DNA from: SPGG2 sp964194625 | GTDB lineage: Bacteria > Pseudomonadota > Gammaproteobacteria > Acidiferrobacterales > SPGG2 | Direction: 5' to 3' | Assembly (NCBI GenBank): GCA_964194625.1 | Contig: CAXMNC010000151.1 | Span: forward strand, 5,763-69,762 | Length of the DNA stretch: 64,000 nucleotides | Part shown: positions 26,622 to 36,240 of the stretch, piece after piece | How the letters are laid out: each line of letters begins with the position of its first letter | How positions within the stretch are numbered: position 1 is the stretch's first letter | Notes under the pieces: model-generated | Database searches by the model: none | What the model saw: only the letters and a program-made list of their open reading frames with translations | Told to the model about the DNA's origin: nothing | Made by a program: the position numbers and the translations under genes

Positions 26622-27804
26622 TAAGGCCGCGCTGTAGGTCTTGCTTTAGGTCATCGATATCTTCAAGCCCGACCGAGATTCGAATCAGGCTCTCTTCGAT
26701 GCCGGCCTTGGCACGTGCCTCAGGCCCACAACGATGGTGGGTAGTACTCGACGGATGTGTAATCGTAGTCTTCACGTCGCCAAGATTGGCAGTCTTTGAT
26801 ACAAGCTCGGTCGCATCGATGAACGCCCAGGCCTCTTTTCTGTCGCCATCAACCTCAAATGAGAGCAACCCGCCGTGTGCCGTCTGCTGGCGAGTCGCCA
26901 GTTCGTGTTGCGGGTGTGAGGTAAGCCCGGGGTAGTAGACATGTTTTATTCCACGCTGAGTGGTCAACCATTCGGCAAGTTGCTGGGCGTTACGACTGTG
27001 CGCATGCATACGCAGATCGAGGGTCTCCAATCCCTTGGCAAATACCCAGGCGTTGAAGGGGCTCATGCTAGGTCCAGCCGTTCTCAAGAAACCAAACAAT
27101 GCGTTACCCACCGCCTCATTACCGACCACCGCCCCACCGATACAACGCCCCTGGCCATCAAGAAACTTCGTGGCCGAGTGCACGACGATGTCTGCACCAT
27201 ACGTAAGTGGGCGCTGCAACGCCGGTGTACAGTACACATTATCGACGACCAGCAGACAACTATGGGTCCTAGCAAGCTCTGCCAATGCGGCTATATCAGC
27301 AACCTCCGTGAGTGGGTTGGCCGGCGTCTCCAAGAACAACATACGGGTAGCGGGCGTGATGGCTTGCCGCCATGCATCGAGATCAGTCAAAGAAACAAAG
27401 GTTGTCGTCAGGTTGAAACGCGTCAACACATTGTTGAACAAGGAAATAGTGGCACCAAACAGACTGCTCGCCGCAACAATATGATCGCCAGCCTTGAGTA
27501 GCGCCATACACGTGGCAAGGATAGATGACATACCGGAGGATGTTGCGACACATCGTTCACCTTCCTCCAACGCGGCCAGTCGTTGTTCGAACATGCGCAC
27601 GGTGGGATTGGTAAAACGAGAATAGACGTTTCCCGGTTCTTCGTCGGCGAACCGTGCCGCTGCCTGCGCCGCGTCTTTGAAGACGAAGCTCGATGTCGTA
27701 AAGATTGGCTCCGCGTGTTCGCCCTCAAGCGTACGCTCGTGTCCCGCGCGCACCGCCCGCGTACGAAAAGCGAATTCCCGCCAGTCTCTCTTGATCTCCT
27801 TCAC
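26608..27804 (-). CDS. metZ: O-succinylhomoserine sulfhydrylase
   Basis: PLP enzyme of the direct sulfhydrylation route to homocysteine in methionine synthesis. The 398 residues are family length. The PLP lysine lies in HSATKFLDGQGRCIGG (about residue 210). VYSRFTNPTVRMFEQRLAAL and SSGMSSILATCMALLKAGDH are Cys/Met metabolism PLP-enzyme signatures. MetZ rather than MetB or MetC is supported by its place directly downstream of purF, the arrangement in Pseudomonas and relatives. Confidence 0.92.
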   Translation of the reverse strand: MKEIKRDWREFAFRTRAVRAGHERTLEGEHAEPIFTTSSFVFKDAAQAAARFADEEPGNVYSRFTNPTVRMFEQRLAALEEGERCVATSSGMSSILATCMALLKAGDHIVAASSLFGATISLFNNVLTRFNLTTTFVSLTDLDAWRQAITPATRMLFLETPANPLTEVADIAALAELARTHSCLLVVDNVYCTPALQRPLTYGADIVVHSATKFLDGQGRCIGGAVVGNEAVGNALFGFLRTAGPSMSPFNAWVFAKGLETLDLRMHAHSRNAQQLAEWLTTQRGIKHVYYPGLTSHPQHELATRQQTAHGGLLSFEVDGDRKEAWAFIDATELVSKTANLGDVKTTITHPSSTTHHRCGPEARAKAGIEESLIRISVGLEDIDDLKQDLQRGLNAIR

Positions 27805-27828
27805 ACAACTACAAGACTAAAATGAAAA

Positions 27829-29355
27829 CTACAGTGAATAGGTCTGCAGCTCGGTCGAGCCCAAATCGTTAGTAGCTATCTTTTGCTTGGCCCCATCAGC
27901 CCGCATTTGCTCGATTCGCCCCAGGTAATCTTGATTGACATCACCAGTAACGTATATGCCGTCAAACACTGAAGCCTCAAACCGCGTAATTTTCGGATTG
28001 CCCTCTCGCGCCGCTTCGATTAAATCTTGGAGGTCCTGGTAGATAAGTCGGTCGGCGCCGGTAATCGCGGCAATCTCGTCGACCTCCCTACCATTAGCTA
28101 CGAGTTCTGTCGCCGACGGCATATCGATGCCATAAACATTCGGATACCGGATCGGTGGGGCGGCGGATGCAAAATAGACTTTACGTGCCCCCGCCTCCCG
28201 TGCCATCTGTACGATCTGCTGTGACGTTGTCCCGCGAACAATGGAGTCATCCACTAACAATACATTCTTGCCCCTAAACTCAAGGTCTATCGCGTTCAGC
28301 TTTTGTCGCACTGAACGCTTGCGCTCGGCTTGACCGGGCATAATAAAAGTTCGTGGGATGTATCGATTCTTGATAAAGCCTTCGCGATATTTGAGATTGA
28401 GTTTATGCGCCATTTGTAGCGCCGCCTGTCGACTTGTATCAGGTATCGGGATGACGACATCGACGTCAACTTCCGGCCACTCGCGGGCAATCTTACTGGC
28501 GAGACGTTCTCCCATGCGCAGACGAGTCTTATGAACCGCTATGCCATCTAGCATAGAGTCCGGCCTGGCCAAATAGACATATTCGAAAAGACATGGTGCG
28601 TGCAACGTCTTTTTGGCACAACGGTGCGTATGCACTTCGCCATTCATATCGATAAACAACGCTTCGCCAGGCGCAATGTCGCGCACCAGTGTATAACCCA
28701 ACATATCGAGCGCCACACTCTCCGATGCAACCATGTGCCCTGGCCCATCATCTGTTTCGCGCCTACCGTATACGATCGGGCGTATACCAAACGGATCTCT
28801 AAAAGCGAGGATTCCGAAACCGACAATCATGGCCACCACCGCATAGCCACCGCGGCAACGTCGATGGACCATACTTACCGCACGAAAGATATCGTCTGGT
28901 GTAAGTCTTAGTCCACCCACTGCCTCAAGCTCATGCGCCAGAACATTTAATAGGATCTCTGAGTCCGACTGGGTATTGAGATGACGTAAATCCTCTCGGA
29001 ACAATTGATCCTTGAGCTGATCCGCATTGGTTAGATTGCCGTTGTGGGCCAGGGCGAGTCCATGAGGTGAATTCACATAAAACGGCTGCGCCTCCGCCGG
29101 TGAGGCACAACCCGCGGTCGGATATCGCACATGACCGATGCCCATATTGCCCTGCAAGCCGATCATGTGTCGTTCATGGAACACATCGCGTACCAGACCG
29201 TTGTCTTTGCGCAGATAGACACGTTGGCCATCGTTGGTCCTGTCACTGGTAATGATGCCAGCGGCATCTTGTCCGCGGTGCTGCAGGACAGTAAGTCCGT
29301 CGTAGATCGCTTGATTAACGGGACTTTTGGCGAGGATACCGATTATTCCACACAT
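27829..29355 (-). CDS. purF: Amidophosphoribosyltransferase
   Basis: First step of purine synthesis: PRPP plus glutamine gives phosphoribosylamine. The 508-residue protein starts MCGIIGI, exposing Cys2 as the glutaminase nucleophile with no propeptide (E. coli type). LQHRGQDAAGI and HNGNLTNADQL mark the glutaminase domain. The PRPP-binding loop is VLLVDDSIVRGTTSQQIV (about residues 364-381). It lies between cvpA and metZ, as in many gammaproteobacteria. Confidence 0.96.
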   Translation of the reverse strand: MCGIIGILAKSPVNQAIYDGLTVLQHRGQDAAGIITSDRTNDGQRVYLRKDNGLVRDVFHERHMIGLQGNMGIGHVRYPTAGCASPAEAQPFYVNSPHGLALAHNGNLTNADQLKDQLFREDLRHLNTQSDSEILLNVLAHELEAVGGLRLTPDDIFRAVSMVHRRCRGGYAVVAMIVGFGILAFRDPFGIRPIVYGRRETDDGPGHMVASESVALDMLGYTLVRDIAPGEALFIDMNGEVHTHRCAKKTLHAPCLFEYVYLARPDSMLDGIAVHKTRLRMGERLASKIAREWPEVDVDVVIPIPDTSRQAALQMAHKLNLKYREGFIKNRYIPRTFIMPGQAERKRSVRQKLNAIDLEFRGKNVLLVDDSIVRGTTSQQIVQMAREAGARKVYFASAAPPIRYPNVYGIDMPSATELVANGREVDEIAAITGADRLIYQDLQDLIEAAREGNPKITRFEASVFDGIYVTGDVNQDYLGRIEQMRADGAKQKIATNDLGSTELQTYSL

Positions 29356-29387
29356 GCAGGAATGTCTCCGGTTACTAAGAACTTAGT

Positions 29388-29882
29388 CTAGCTATAGCGG
29401 ATATCGCGGGCAATATCCGACGGCAAAAAATCGACGACGAAGCTTGCAATTGACTCGAAAAACGGCGTCAGATAAGCGTGACGCCACCAGCCGTTGCTGG
29501 GCAAGGACGTAAGACCGGCGAGTAGGAATACCACAACTACGACGGCAACACCAACCGCAGCGCCTGCCAGGCCGCCAAGCAGACGATTCGAGAACTTTAG
29601 GATCGTCGCCGATTCGACAAGCTTGTGTAAAAAGCTCGTGGTCACGAGCCCGACCAGAAACGCAACCAAAAACGTCACGACGAATGCCACTAACATACGC
29701 ACCATGGGTTCATCGATGAATTTTTCAAAAGCATCAGACACCGGCGCAGAAAGAAACCACGCGACAACGCTTGCCACCACCCAGTTAGCGAGAAACAGGG
29801 TCGTTCGTACAAACCCTCGGAGAACGCCGATCCCAGCAAAGACAGAAAGCACGAGCAAAAGCACGATATCAAAGGCATTCAT
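29388..29882 (-). CDS. cvpA: Colicin V production family membrane protein CvpA
   Basis: Inner-membrane protein of 164 residues with four hydrophobic segments (about residues 5-25, 27-47, 62-88, 100-122). The start MNAFDIVLLLVLSVFAGIGV and the RGFVRTTLFLANWVVASVVA segment are typical of CvpA. The biochemical role is unsettled in the literature; links to envelope stress and colicin V export are reported. It sits between dedD and purF, the conserved dedD-cvpA-purF order. Confidence 0.9.
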   Translation of the reverse strand: MNAFDIVLLLVLSVFAGIGVLRGFVRTTLFLANWVVASVVAWFLSAPVSDAFEKFIDEPMVRMLVAFVVTFLVAFLVGLVTTSFLHKLVESATILKFSNRLLGGLAGAAVGVAVVVVVFLLAGLTSLPSNGWWRHAYLTPFFESIASFVVDFLPSDIARDIRYS

Positions 29883-29960
29883 TTAGTCTCTGCCGCTGAG
29901 GATGGAAGGTTCTGGCTAAATGAGTTGTGGCAGAAAGTGCCCGATCAGCGTCGGACTGGC

Positions 29961-30563
29961 TTATTTATAGGCAAGCACCACCCCTTCCAACCCCACTTTC
30001 TGTCGGATCTGGGTTTGTGCTTTCTCGGCAACCCTTTTCTGTCGATAAGGGCCGACACGTACGCGTACTGCCTTCTCGCCCTTCAATTTCACGTCGACCA
30101 ACTTAACCAGGAAACCGTGTTTCTTGAGCTTGTCACGTAGCCGGCGCGCATTGTCGTCGTTCGAAAATGTTCCCACCTGGACAACCCAACCCCTCGAAGC
30201 AGTCGACGTCTCGTTCGCAGAACTTTTAGGCTCTGTTTGTTCGATCTGCGTGGCTCTGGCAGTAATCGTGGTGTTGGATTTCTCCGGCTTCTTGGTCGAG
30301 CCAGTCTCTACAGTTGTGGTCGTTGTTGTGACCTGCGTGTCCGTAACCGCCTGCTCTGCCAGAGATGTTGTCGACAATCGAAGGACTTTGGTTTCCGGCT
30401 GCGGAATTTCACTAATATCTGAGACGCGGCTGGCACCAGGTTGGCCTGGCTTATCACTCAGGATCATGGGTAATACGATTACTGCAAGTGAAACAACAAT
30501 TACGGCACCTACGATACGGTGTTTGGGGTTGAAATCACCCCCGTCATCGTGTGCACGTGCCAT
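29961..30563 (-). CDS. dedD: SPOR-domain protein DedD
   Basis: Division-associated inner-membrane protein that binds denuded septal peptidoglycan. The 200 residues comprise a short cytoplasmic N-terminus (MARAHDDGGDFNPKHR), one membrane helix (17-36), a T/S/K/E-rich linker, and a C-terminal SPOR domain (about 125-200) containing WVVQVGTFSNDDNARRLRDK and VRVRVGPYRQKRVAEKAQTQ. It lies between folC and cvpA, matching the canonical operon order. Confidence 0.9.
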   Translation of the reverse strand: MARAHDDGGDFNPKHRIVGAVIVVSLAVIVLPMILSDKPGQPGASRVSDISEIPQPETKVLRLSTTSLAEQAVTDTQVTTTTTTVETGSTKKPEKSNTTITARATQIEQTEPKSSANETSTASRGWVVQVGTFSNDDNARRLRDKLKKHGFLVKLVDVKLKGEKAVRVRVGPYRQKRVAEKAQTQIRQKVGLEGVVLAYK

Positions 30564-30573
30564 GTACCCGCCC

Positions 30574-31836
30574 TCACGGTTGATTGCTCAGTATATCACT
30601 AACGGTAAAAAAAGACCCGAAAACAACGATTCGATCCCGTTCGCTCGCATCTTTGCACGCGGCCTGATAAGCGCTCAGAGGATCTCGATAGAGATCGGCT
30701 GGCGCCGCCGACTCGATGCTTTCCAGATTGGCGTGCAAGGTTTCTGCCGTAGCACCGCGTGGAACTGCCAGGGTCGACAGATACCAGTGGTGAACAATCG
30801 GATTGATTGTAGACATCACGTCGGCGATCGGCTTGTCCTCAAGCATGCCGAGAACTACGAAGGTTCGACCGGCCGCCGGTTGTCGTCGCAACAACGTAGT
30901 TAACACTACCGTGGCCTCGACGTTGTGAGCGACATCGAACACCCTTACCGGCAGTCCTGGCAGGGTCTGAAATCGCCCCGGAAGTACTGCCTCGAGTAGA
31001 CCAACGCGGATCTGCGCTTGACTCACCGGCAAGCGTTCTGCCAGTACCGTTAACGCCATCAAGGTACCGGCCGCATTATGCAACTGGTGTTCACCGCGCA
31101 TAGCGGGGTAAGGCAGTCCTGATCGGATATGGTCTTTCGAGCGCCAACACCAACTATGGATGTCTTGTTCGATCTGGTAGTCACGCCCGATTTGGTACAA
31201 GCGGGCGCCCACTGCCTGAGCGCTCTGTTCGATAACGGCCGGCGGCGATATATCGGAGCAAATGGCGGGATGTCCTAGACGGAAGATACCGGCTTTCTCC
31301 CGGCCTATGGCTTCGCGGTCGGCACCCAACCAACGCACATGATCGATGCCAATGCACGTCACGATAGCAACATCGGCATCAAGCACATTGACAGCATCAA
31401 GCTGACCACCAAGGCCGACCTCAAGCAAGGCGACGTCAACTGACTGCTCACTGAACACCTGCAGCGCCGCTAGTGTACCGAACTCGAAATAGGTCAGCTG
31501 TGTGTCACCACGTATATGTTCGATGCGTTCAAACGCAGCGCAGAGAATCTCATCACTCTGCGGCTGCTTGCTAACCCGAATGCGTTCGTTATATTCGAAC
31601 ATATGGGGCGAACTATAAGCCCCAATCTTGTAGCCGGCCTCATGCAGTATAGCCTCAAGCATGGCAACGGTAGATCCTTTACCATTAGTGCCAGATACCG
31701 CTACCGTCAAAAACGAGGGCGGCTTTAATCCCATGCGTTCAACAACAACACTGACACGCTCTAGGCCAAGCTCCATCTTTCGTGGATACAGCGCTTCGAT
31801 CCACGAAAGCCAGTCGGCGAGAGTCTTGCTACTCAG
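30574..31836 (-). CDS. folC: Bifunctional folylpolyglutamate/dihydrofolate synthase, likely CTG start
   Basis: Adds glutamate to dihydropteroate and folates. ATP site: VAVSGTNGKGSTVAMLEAIL; others: SSPHMFEYNERIRV and EVGLGGQLDAVNVLDADVA. The first ATG is at 31776, but homology continues upstream in frame: LADWLSWIEALYPRK is the conserved FolC N-terminus (E. coli PLASWLSYLENL). Between that ATG and the in-frame TGA at 31866-31864 there is no ATG, GTG or TTG. CTG 31836 overlaps the accD stop as CTGA and would give 420 residues, the family length. ATT 31845 is the other option. Start codon inferred. Confidence 0.9.
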   Translation of the reverse strand: MSSKTLADWLSWIEALYPRKMELGLERVSVVVERMGLKPPSFLTVAVSGTNGKGSTVAMLEAILHEAGYKIGAYSSPHMFEYNERIRVSKQPQSDEILCAAFERIEHIRGDTQLTYFEFGTLAALQVFSEQSVDVALLEVGLGGQLDAVNVLDADVAIVTCIGIDHVRWLGADREAIGREKAGIFRLGHPAICSDISPPAVIEQSAQAVGARLYQIGRDYQIEQDIHSWCWRSKDHIRSGLPYPAMRGEHQLHNAAGTLMALTVLAERLPVSQAQIRVGLLEAVLPGRFQTLPGLPVRVFDVAHNVEATVVLTTLLRRQPAAGRTFVVLGMLEDKPIADVMSTINPIVHHWYLSTLAVPRGATAETLHANLESIESAAPADLYRDPLSAYQAACKDASERDRIVVFGSFFTVSDILSNQP

Positions 31837-32747
31837 TTCTTTAATGATGGGGACGATGACGCTTCAACCAAACTGGTTTGCTCATCACCAAGGTTGGAGC
31901 TCTTACCGGTAAGCATTGCAAGCAGTGATGCAATCGTATTGCGCATGGCGCGGCGATCGACGATCATATCTATCGAGCCATGCTTTAGTAAAAACTCTGA
32001 ACGCTGAAAACCTTCGGGCAACGTTTCACGTACCGTCTGCTCGATGACCCGTGGCCCCGCAAAACCGATCAACGCTTTGGGTTCAGCAATCACAATGTCG
32101 CCAAGCATCGCAATACTGGCCGATACGCCACCCATGGTCGGGTCAGTCAACACCGAGATGTAAGGAATGCCGCGGTCACCCATACCGGTCAGCGCAGAAC
32201 TAGTCTTTGCCATTTGCATGAGCGAAAACAGCGCCTCTTGCATGCGGGCACCGCCACTGGCCATAAAACAGACCAAAGGTATGTCTCGTTCCAGGCATTT
32301 GTTTACACCGCGCACAAAGCGTTCACCGACTACCGAACCCATGGAGCCACCCATAAATGCGAATTCAAATGCGCCGGCCACCAGGGGTGCGCCTTTGAGC
32401 TCACCCTGCACCATCACTAGCGCGTCTTTTTCTCCGCATGCCTTTTCAGCTTCGCTCAAACGGTCCTTGTATCTTTTTGAATCCTTGAACTTGAGCATGT
32501 CGACCGACCGCAGATTTGCACCGATCTCTTGGCGTGGTTCGGGGTCAAGAAAGACATCTAGGCGGCCGCGCGCACTAAGGCGCATGTGATGCTGACACTT
32601 GGGACAAACATCGAGGTTATTGCGGATTTCAGCGCTGTAGAGGACAGCACTACAGTTAGCGCATTTCCGCCACAGACCTTCGGGCACACTCTTCTTCTGT
32701 GCCTTACTCTTAATCTTGGGTGGTATAAGCTTGTCAAACCAACTCAT
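31833..32747 (-). CDS. accD: Acetyl-CoA carboxylase carboxyltransferase beta subunit
   Basis: Beta subunit of the carboxyltransferase that makes malonyl-CoA for fatty acid synthesis. The 304-residue protein has the N-terminal zinc ribbon (CANCSAVLYS and CPKCQHHMRL, a C-x2-C pair each) and the crotonase-type core with ASGGARMQEALFSLMQMAKT and DPTMGGVSASIAMLGD. ATGA overlap with trpA upstream and CTGA overlap with folC downstream link it tightly into the trp-acc-fol operon. Confidence 0.96.
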   Translation of the reverse strand: MSWFDKLIPPKIKSKAQKKSVPEGLWRKCANCSAVLYSAEIRNNLDVCPKCQHHMRLSARGRLDVFLDPEPRQEIGANLRSVDMLKFKDSKRYKDRLSEAEKACGEKDALVMVQGELKGAPLVAGAFEFAFMGGSMGSVVGERFVRGVNKCLERDIPLVCFMASGGARMQEALFSLMQMAKTSSALTGMGDRGIPYISVLTDPTMGGVSASIAMLGDIVIAEPKALIGFAGPRVIEQTVRETLPEGFQRSEFLLKHGSIDMIVDRRAMRNTIASLLAMLTGKSSNLGDEQTSLVEASSSPSLKN

Positions 32748-33562
32748 GCAGCCGCTCCTTCCTGATCCATGGCACTGCGTAGAGTTGCAAGAAATCCAGG
32801 TACATCTGTCATTATCTTCTCCCGCTCTTCGGCGAGATCGCCAATACGGTTCACCAGGGCGCTTCCGACTACTACTGCATCGGCCACAGATGCCACTGCT
32901 GCCGCCGTCTCGGGGCTATCGATACCAAATCCAACCCCTACTGGGAGCGTAGTCTGTGTACGTATCGCTTGCAATCGGTCTTTGACCGCAGCCACATCAA
33001 GGTGAGTTGCACCAGTTACGCCACGCAGCGAAACGTAGTACACAAACCCACTGGCCGCGTCAGTAATTAAGCTAATTCTCTCAATTGTACTGGTGGGCGC
33101 GAGCAAGAGTATCGGGTCTATATGGGCATCCCGCAATGCTTGGGATAGTTCGGCTGATTCCTCTGGTGGAATATCGACTGTCAACACACCGTCAACGCCC
33201 GCCCTACTTGCCGCTTTCGCGAATGTCGTGTAACCCATGATTTCGACCGGATTCAAATAGCCCATGAGCACGACTGGGGTATGCGTGTTCTTTGTACGAA
33301 ACTCTTTGACCATCTGTAAAACCAGATGGAGGTTGACGTTGTTCTTGAGCGCACGTTCACTTGCACGCTGAATGACAGGACCATCAGCCATTGGGTCAGA
33401 AAACGGCACGCCTAGTTCAACGATGTCTGCACCTGCTTCCACTAATGCATGCATCAGCGGCACCGTGATGTCTGGTTGCGGATCGCCGGCCGTAATAAAA
33501 GGTACAAGCGCCTTACGACCCTGCTTCCTCAACGCTTCGAATGTCTGTGTTATTTGCGACAC
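32744..33562 (-). CDS. trpA: Tryptophan synthase alpha subunit
   Basis: TIM-barrel enzyme cleaving indole-3-glycerol phosphate to indole, which tunnels to TrpB. The 272-residue protein has LVPFITAGDPQPD, the catalytic Glu in VELGVPFSDPMADGPVIQ (about residue 50), and the catalytic Asp near GVLTVDIPPEE (about 61 residues later). The phosphate-binding GVGFGI and VVGSALV are present. It is co-translated with accD (ATGA). Confidence 0.96.
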   Translation of the reverse strand: MSQITQTFEALRKQGRKALVPFITAGDPQPDITVPLMHALVEAGADIVELGVPFSDPMADGPVIQRASERALKNNVNLHLVLQMVKEFRTKNTHTPVVLMGYLNPVEIMGYTTFAKAASRAGVDGVLTVDIPPEESAELSQALRDAHIDPILLLAPTSTIERISLITDAASGFVYYVSLRGVTGATHLDVAAVKDRLQAIRTQTTLPVGVGFGIDSPETAAAVASVADAVVVGSALVNRIGDLAEEREKIMTDVPGFLATLRSAMDQEGAAA

Positions 33563-33577
33563 TGCGGTCTTCTAGAC

Positions 33578-34813
33578 TTAAATAGTAATGCCTTCAATCT
33601 TTGCTACCGTATGAATATCTTTGTCGCCACGCCCAGAAAGATTGGCCACGATGATACCGTCGCGACCCATTTTCGGTGCTAGCGTGGCCGCGTAAGCAAG
33701 CGCATGGGCCGACTCAAGTGCTGGCATGATGCCTTCAGTGCGGGTCAAATCATGGAACGCGGCCAATGCCTCATCGTCGGTAATGCCCACATACTTGGCG
33801 CGACCCGAATCCTTGAGCCATGAGTGTTCGGGGCCGACTCCAGGATAGTCGAGGCCAGCGGAGACCGAGTGGGCTTCTATAATCTGTCCATCGGCCGTCT
33901 CAAGCAAGTAACTGCGGCTGCCGTGTAACACACCGGGTTGACCGCCGCACAAGGGGGCAGCGTGATGTCCGCTGTCCAATCCTTTGCCCGCCGCTTCGAC
34001 CCCGTGAAGTTCAACGTCCAGATCGTCGATAAAGGGGTAGAACAGGCCCATGGCGTTTGAACCACCGCCAACACATGCGATCAACGCATCCGGCAAACGC
34101 CCTTCTTGCGCCATGATTTGCCCGCGGGTTTCGCGGCCAATCACCGACTGAAAGTCTCTTACCATGGCCGGGTAGGGATGTGGCCCAGCAACGCTGCCAA
34201 TGATGTAGAATGTGTCCTCAACATTGGTCACCCAGTCGCGCATGGCCTCGTTTAGCGCATCTTTCAGTGTCTTCGAACCCGATTCCACCGGCACTACCTC
34301 TGCCCCCAGGAGCTTCATGCGAAACACGTTGATCGCTTGACGCTCAATGTCCACGCTCCCCATGTAGACAATACATTTCAGGCCGAAACGCGCTGCCACG
34401 GTCGCTGTCGCCACCCCATGTTGACCGGCGCCAGTCTCGGCGATAATTCGAGTCTTGCCCATGCGTCGGGCCAACAGCCCCTGCCCAACCGTGTTGTTGA
34501 TCTTATGCGCCCCAGTGTGGTTTAAGTCTTCGCGCTTTAGATAGATGCGGGCACCACCGAGCCTCTCGCTCCAGCGTTTCGCCAAATACAACGGTGATGG
34601 TCGACCCACGAATGTGGCCGCGTCGCTATCAATCTCTTTGACGAAATCTGGATCATTGCGATAACGCTCATAGGCTTCACGCAACTCGACCAGCGGTTGC
34701 ATAAGTGTTTCAGCAACAAAAATGCCGCCGTATTCACCGAAATGCCCGCGCTCATCTGGCAACGAATAGGCTTGTCGTCCAGCCGCCGCCGATTTGGTAC
34801 TACTTGCTGTCAT
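33578..34813 (-). CDS. trpB: Tryptophan synthase beta subunit
   Basis: PLP enzyme joining indole and serine to tryptophan. The 411-residue TrpB1-type protein has the PLP lysine in LNHTGAHKINNTVGQ, the glycine-rich phosphate-binding CVGGGSNAMGLF, and the regulatory GRPSPLYLAKRWSERLGGA segment. Its ATG overlaps the trpF stop. The trpF-trpB-trpA trio is separate from trpE, trpG, trpD and trpC, as usual in gammaproteobacteria of this gene order. Confidence 0.97.
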   Translation of the reverse strand: MTASSTKSAAAGRQAYSLPDERGHFGEYGGIFVAETLMQPLVELREAYERYRNDPDFVKEIDSDAATFVGRPSPLYLAKRWSERLGGARIYLKREDLNHTGAHKINNTVGQGLLARRMGKTRIIAETGAGQHGVATATVAARFGLKCIVYMGSVDIERQAINVFRMKLLGAEVVPVESGSKTLKDALNEAMRDWVTNVEDTFYIIGSVAGPHPYPAMVRDFQSVIGRETRGQIMAQEGRLPDALIACVGGGSNAMGLFYPFIDDLDVELHGVEAAGKGLDSGHHAAPLCGGQPGVLHGSRSYLLETADGQIIEAHSVSAGLDYPGVGPEHSWLKDSGRAKYVGITDDEALAAFHDLTRTEGIMPALESAHALAYAATLAPKMGRDGIIVANLSGRGDKDIHTVAKIEGITI

Positions 34814-35430
34814 TGGTCTTCTCTTACCCTCTCAATGAATGCAGAAATCTTTTTTGGATCTTTGATACCCTTGGTCTCCTCTACGCCGCTACTTACATCA
34901 ACCGCAAATGGCTGCACTACTTTAATGGCGTCTTTCACATTATCAGCCGTGAGACCACCCGCTAGAATAATCGGTTTTTCTAGATCTCGTGGTACAAGAC
35001 GCCAGTCAAACGTTTTGCCTGAACCACCCGGTGCATGTTTCACATAGGTGTCTAGCAACAAACCTATTGCATCTGGGTAAGCTCGCCGCTGTGCGTGCAG
35101 GTCAACATCATCCCGCATACGCACGGCCTTTATATAAGGTCGGTCAAACGCACGATAGGTTTCTGCCGATTCCTCGCCATGGAATTGCAAGATATCAAGC
35201 CCCACGGCACTGATCGTGGCGCGCACTTTCTCGGCGTCTGCATCGACAAACAAACCAACGCGGGTTACGAATGGCGGTAATGCCTGCGCGATAGCACACG
35301 CTTGGTCGATGGTGACGTATCGGGGGGTGGCTTCATAAAAGACCAACCCGATCGCATCTGCCCCTAGTCGTGCTGCGGCCAGTCCGTCCTCGATACGCGT
35401 AATACCACAAATCTTTATTCGGGTTTGCAT
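34810..35430 (-). CDS. trpF: Phosphoribosylanthranilate isomerase
   Basis: Amadori isomerase of tryptophan synthesis. The 206-residue TIM barrel starts TRIKICGITRIEDGLAAARL with the catalytic Cys in KICGIT, has AIGLVFYEATPRYVTIDQA, and the catalytic Asp region ILQFHGEES plus the phosphate sites ILAGGLTADNV and AVDVSSGVEETKGIKD. It is monofunctional (not fused to TrpC). It follows truA by 30 bases. Confidence 0.96.
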   Translation of the reverse strand: MQTRIKICGITRIEDGLAAARLGADAIGLVFYEATPRYVTIDQACAIAQALPPFVTRVGLFVDADAEKVRATISAVGLDILQFHGEESAETYRAFDRPYIKAVRMRDDVDLHAQRRAYPDAIGLLLDTYVKHAPGGSGKTFDWRLVPRDLEKPIILAGGLTADNVKDAIKVVQPFAVDVSSGVEETKGIKDPKKISAFIERVREDQ

Positions 35431-35460
35431 TACAAAAGCAAACTTTTAGAATTCAACAGC

Positions 35461-36240
35461 TTACCAAAGCTCAGGGCCGGACGAAAGTCGCGGAATCTCG
35501 AAGTGTTCTGGGTATTCAAGCACCGTCAGATAAAGTCCATGGGCCGGTGCCGTCATCCCAGCGACGGTGCGATCGCGTGCCGCCAACACATCGCGCGCCC
35601 ACTCACTAGTTTGTTCGCCGGCGCCGATACTCATCAACACACCGGCAATATTGCGCACCATATGGTGAAGGAAGGCGTTTGCGTGGGCATCGATTGTTAC
35701 AAACTCGCCATTGCGCGATACCTCCAGGCGACGCAAATCCTTTACTGGATCTTTTGCCTGACATTGCATAGCGCGGAAAGACGTAAAATCGTGTGTACCT
35801 ATTAAAGTCTTTGCCGCCCGTTGCATCGGTACAATATCTAGTGCCCGATATTCCCAGGTCACACGTTTGGCGAGATAGGTCGGTCGCACCGACCGATTCA
35901 GGATGATGTACCGATAGTGCCTCCCAGTGGCGGAAAATCGTGCATGAAAAGCCGCGTCCACCTGCCCGGCCCACAGTATGGCTACGTCATCCGGTAAATT
36001 ACTGTTAGCGCCACGCAGCCACTCGTAGTCACGACGTTCAGCGTCTGAATCGAAATGAATCACCTGACCGGAGGCATGAACACCTGCGTCGGTACGACCA
36101 GCCACCGTCACCCGTAGCGACTCGTTGGCAACCTTAGAAAGCGCCTCTTCCACACAACCCTGGACGGTCCTGTCGTCATCCTGAAGTTGCCAGCCAGAAA
36201 AGCGGGAGCCGTCGTACTCGACGATCGCGGCAATACGCAT
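35461..36240 (-). CDS. truA: tRNA pseudouridine(38-40) synthase TruA
   Basis: Forms pseudouridine at positions 38-40 of the tRNA anticodon stem. The 259-residue protein starts MRIAAIVEYDGSRFSGWQLQ. The catalytic aspartate lies in VAGRTDAGVHASGQVIHFD (about residue 52). RHYRYIILNRSVRPTY and FLHHMVRNIAGVLMSIGAGE are TruA motifs. It is the first gene of the truA-trp-acc-fol-ded-cvpA-purF series and lies immediately downstream (transcriptionally) of the hairpin array at 36.3-36.5 kb. Confidence 0.96.
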   Translation of the reverse strand: MRIAAIVEYDGSRFSGWQLQDDDRTVQGCVEEALSKVANESLRVTVAGRTDAGVHASGQVIHFDSDAERRDYEWLRGANSNLPDDVAILWAGQVDAAFHARFSATGRHYRYIILNRSVRPTYLAKRVTWEYRALDIVPMQRAAKTLIGTHDFTSFRAMQCQAKDPVKDLRRLEVSRNGEFVTIDAHANAFLHHMVRNIAGVLMSIGAGEQTSEWARDVLAARDRTVAGMTAPAHGLYLTVLEYPEHFEIPRLSSGPELW

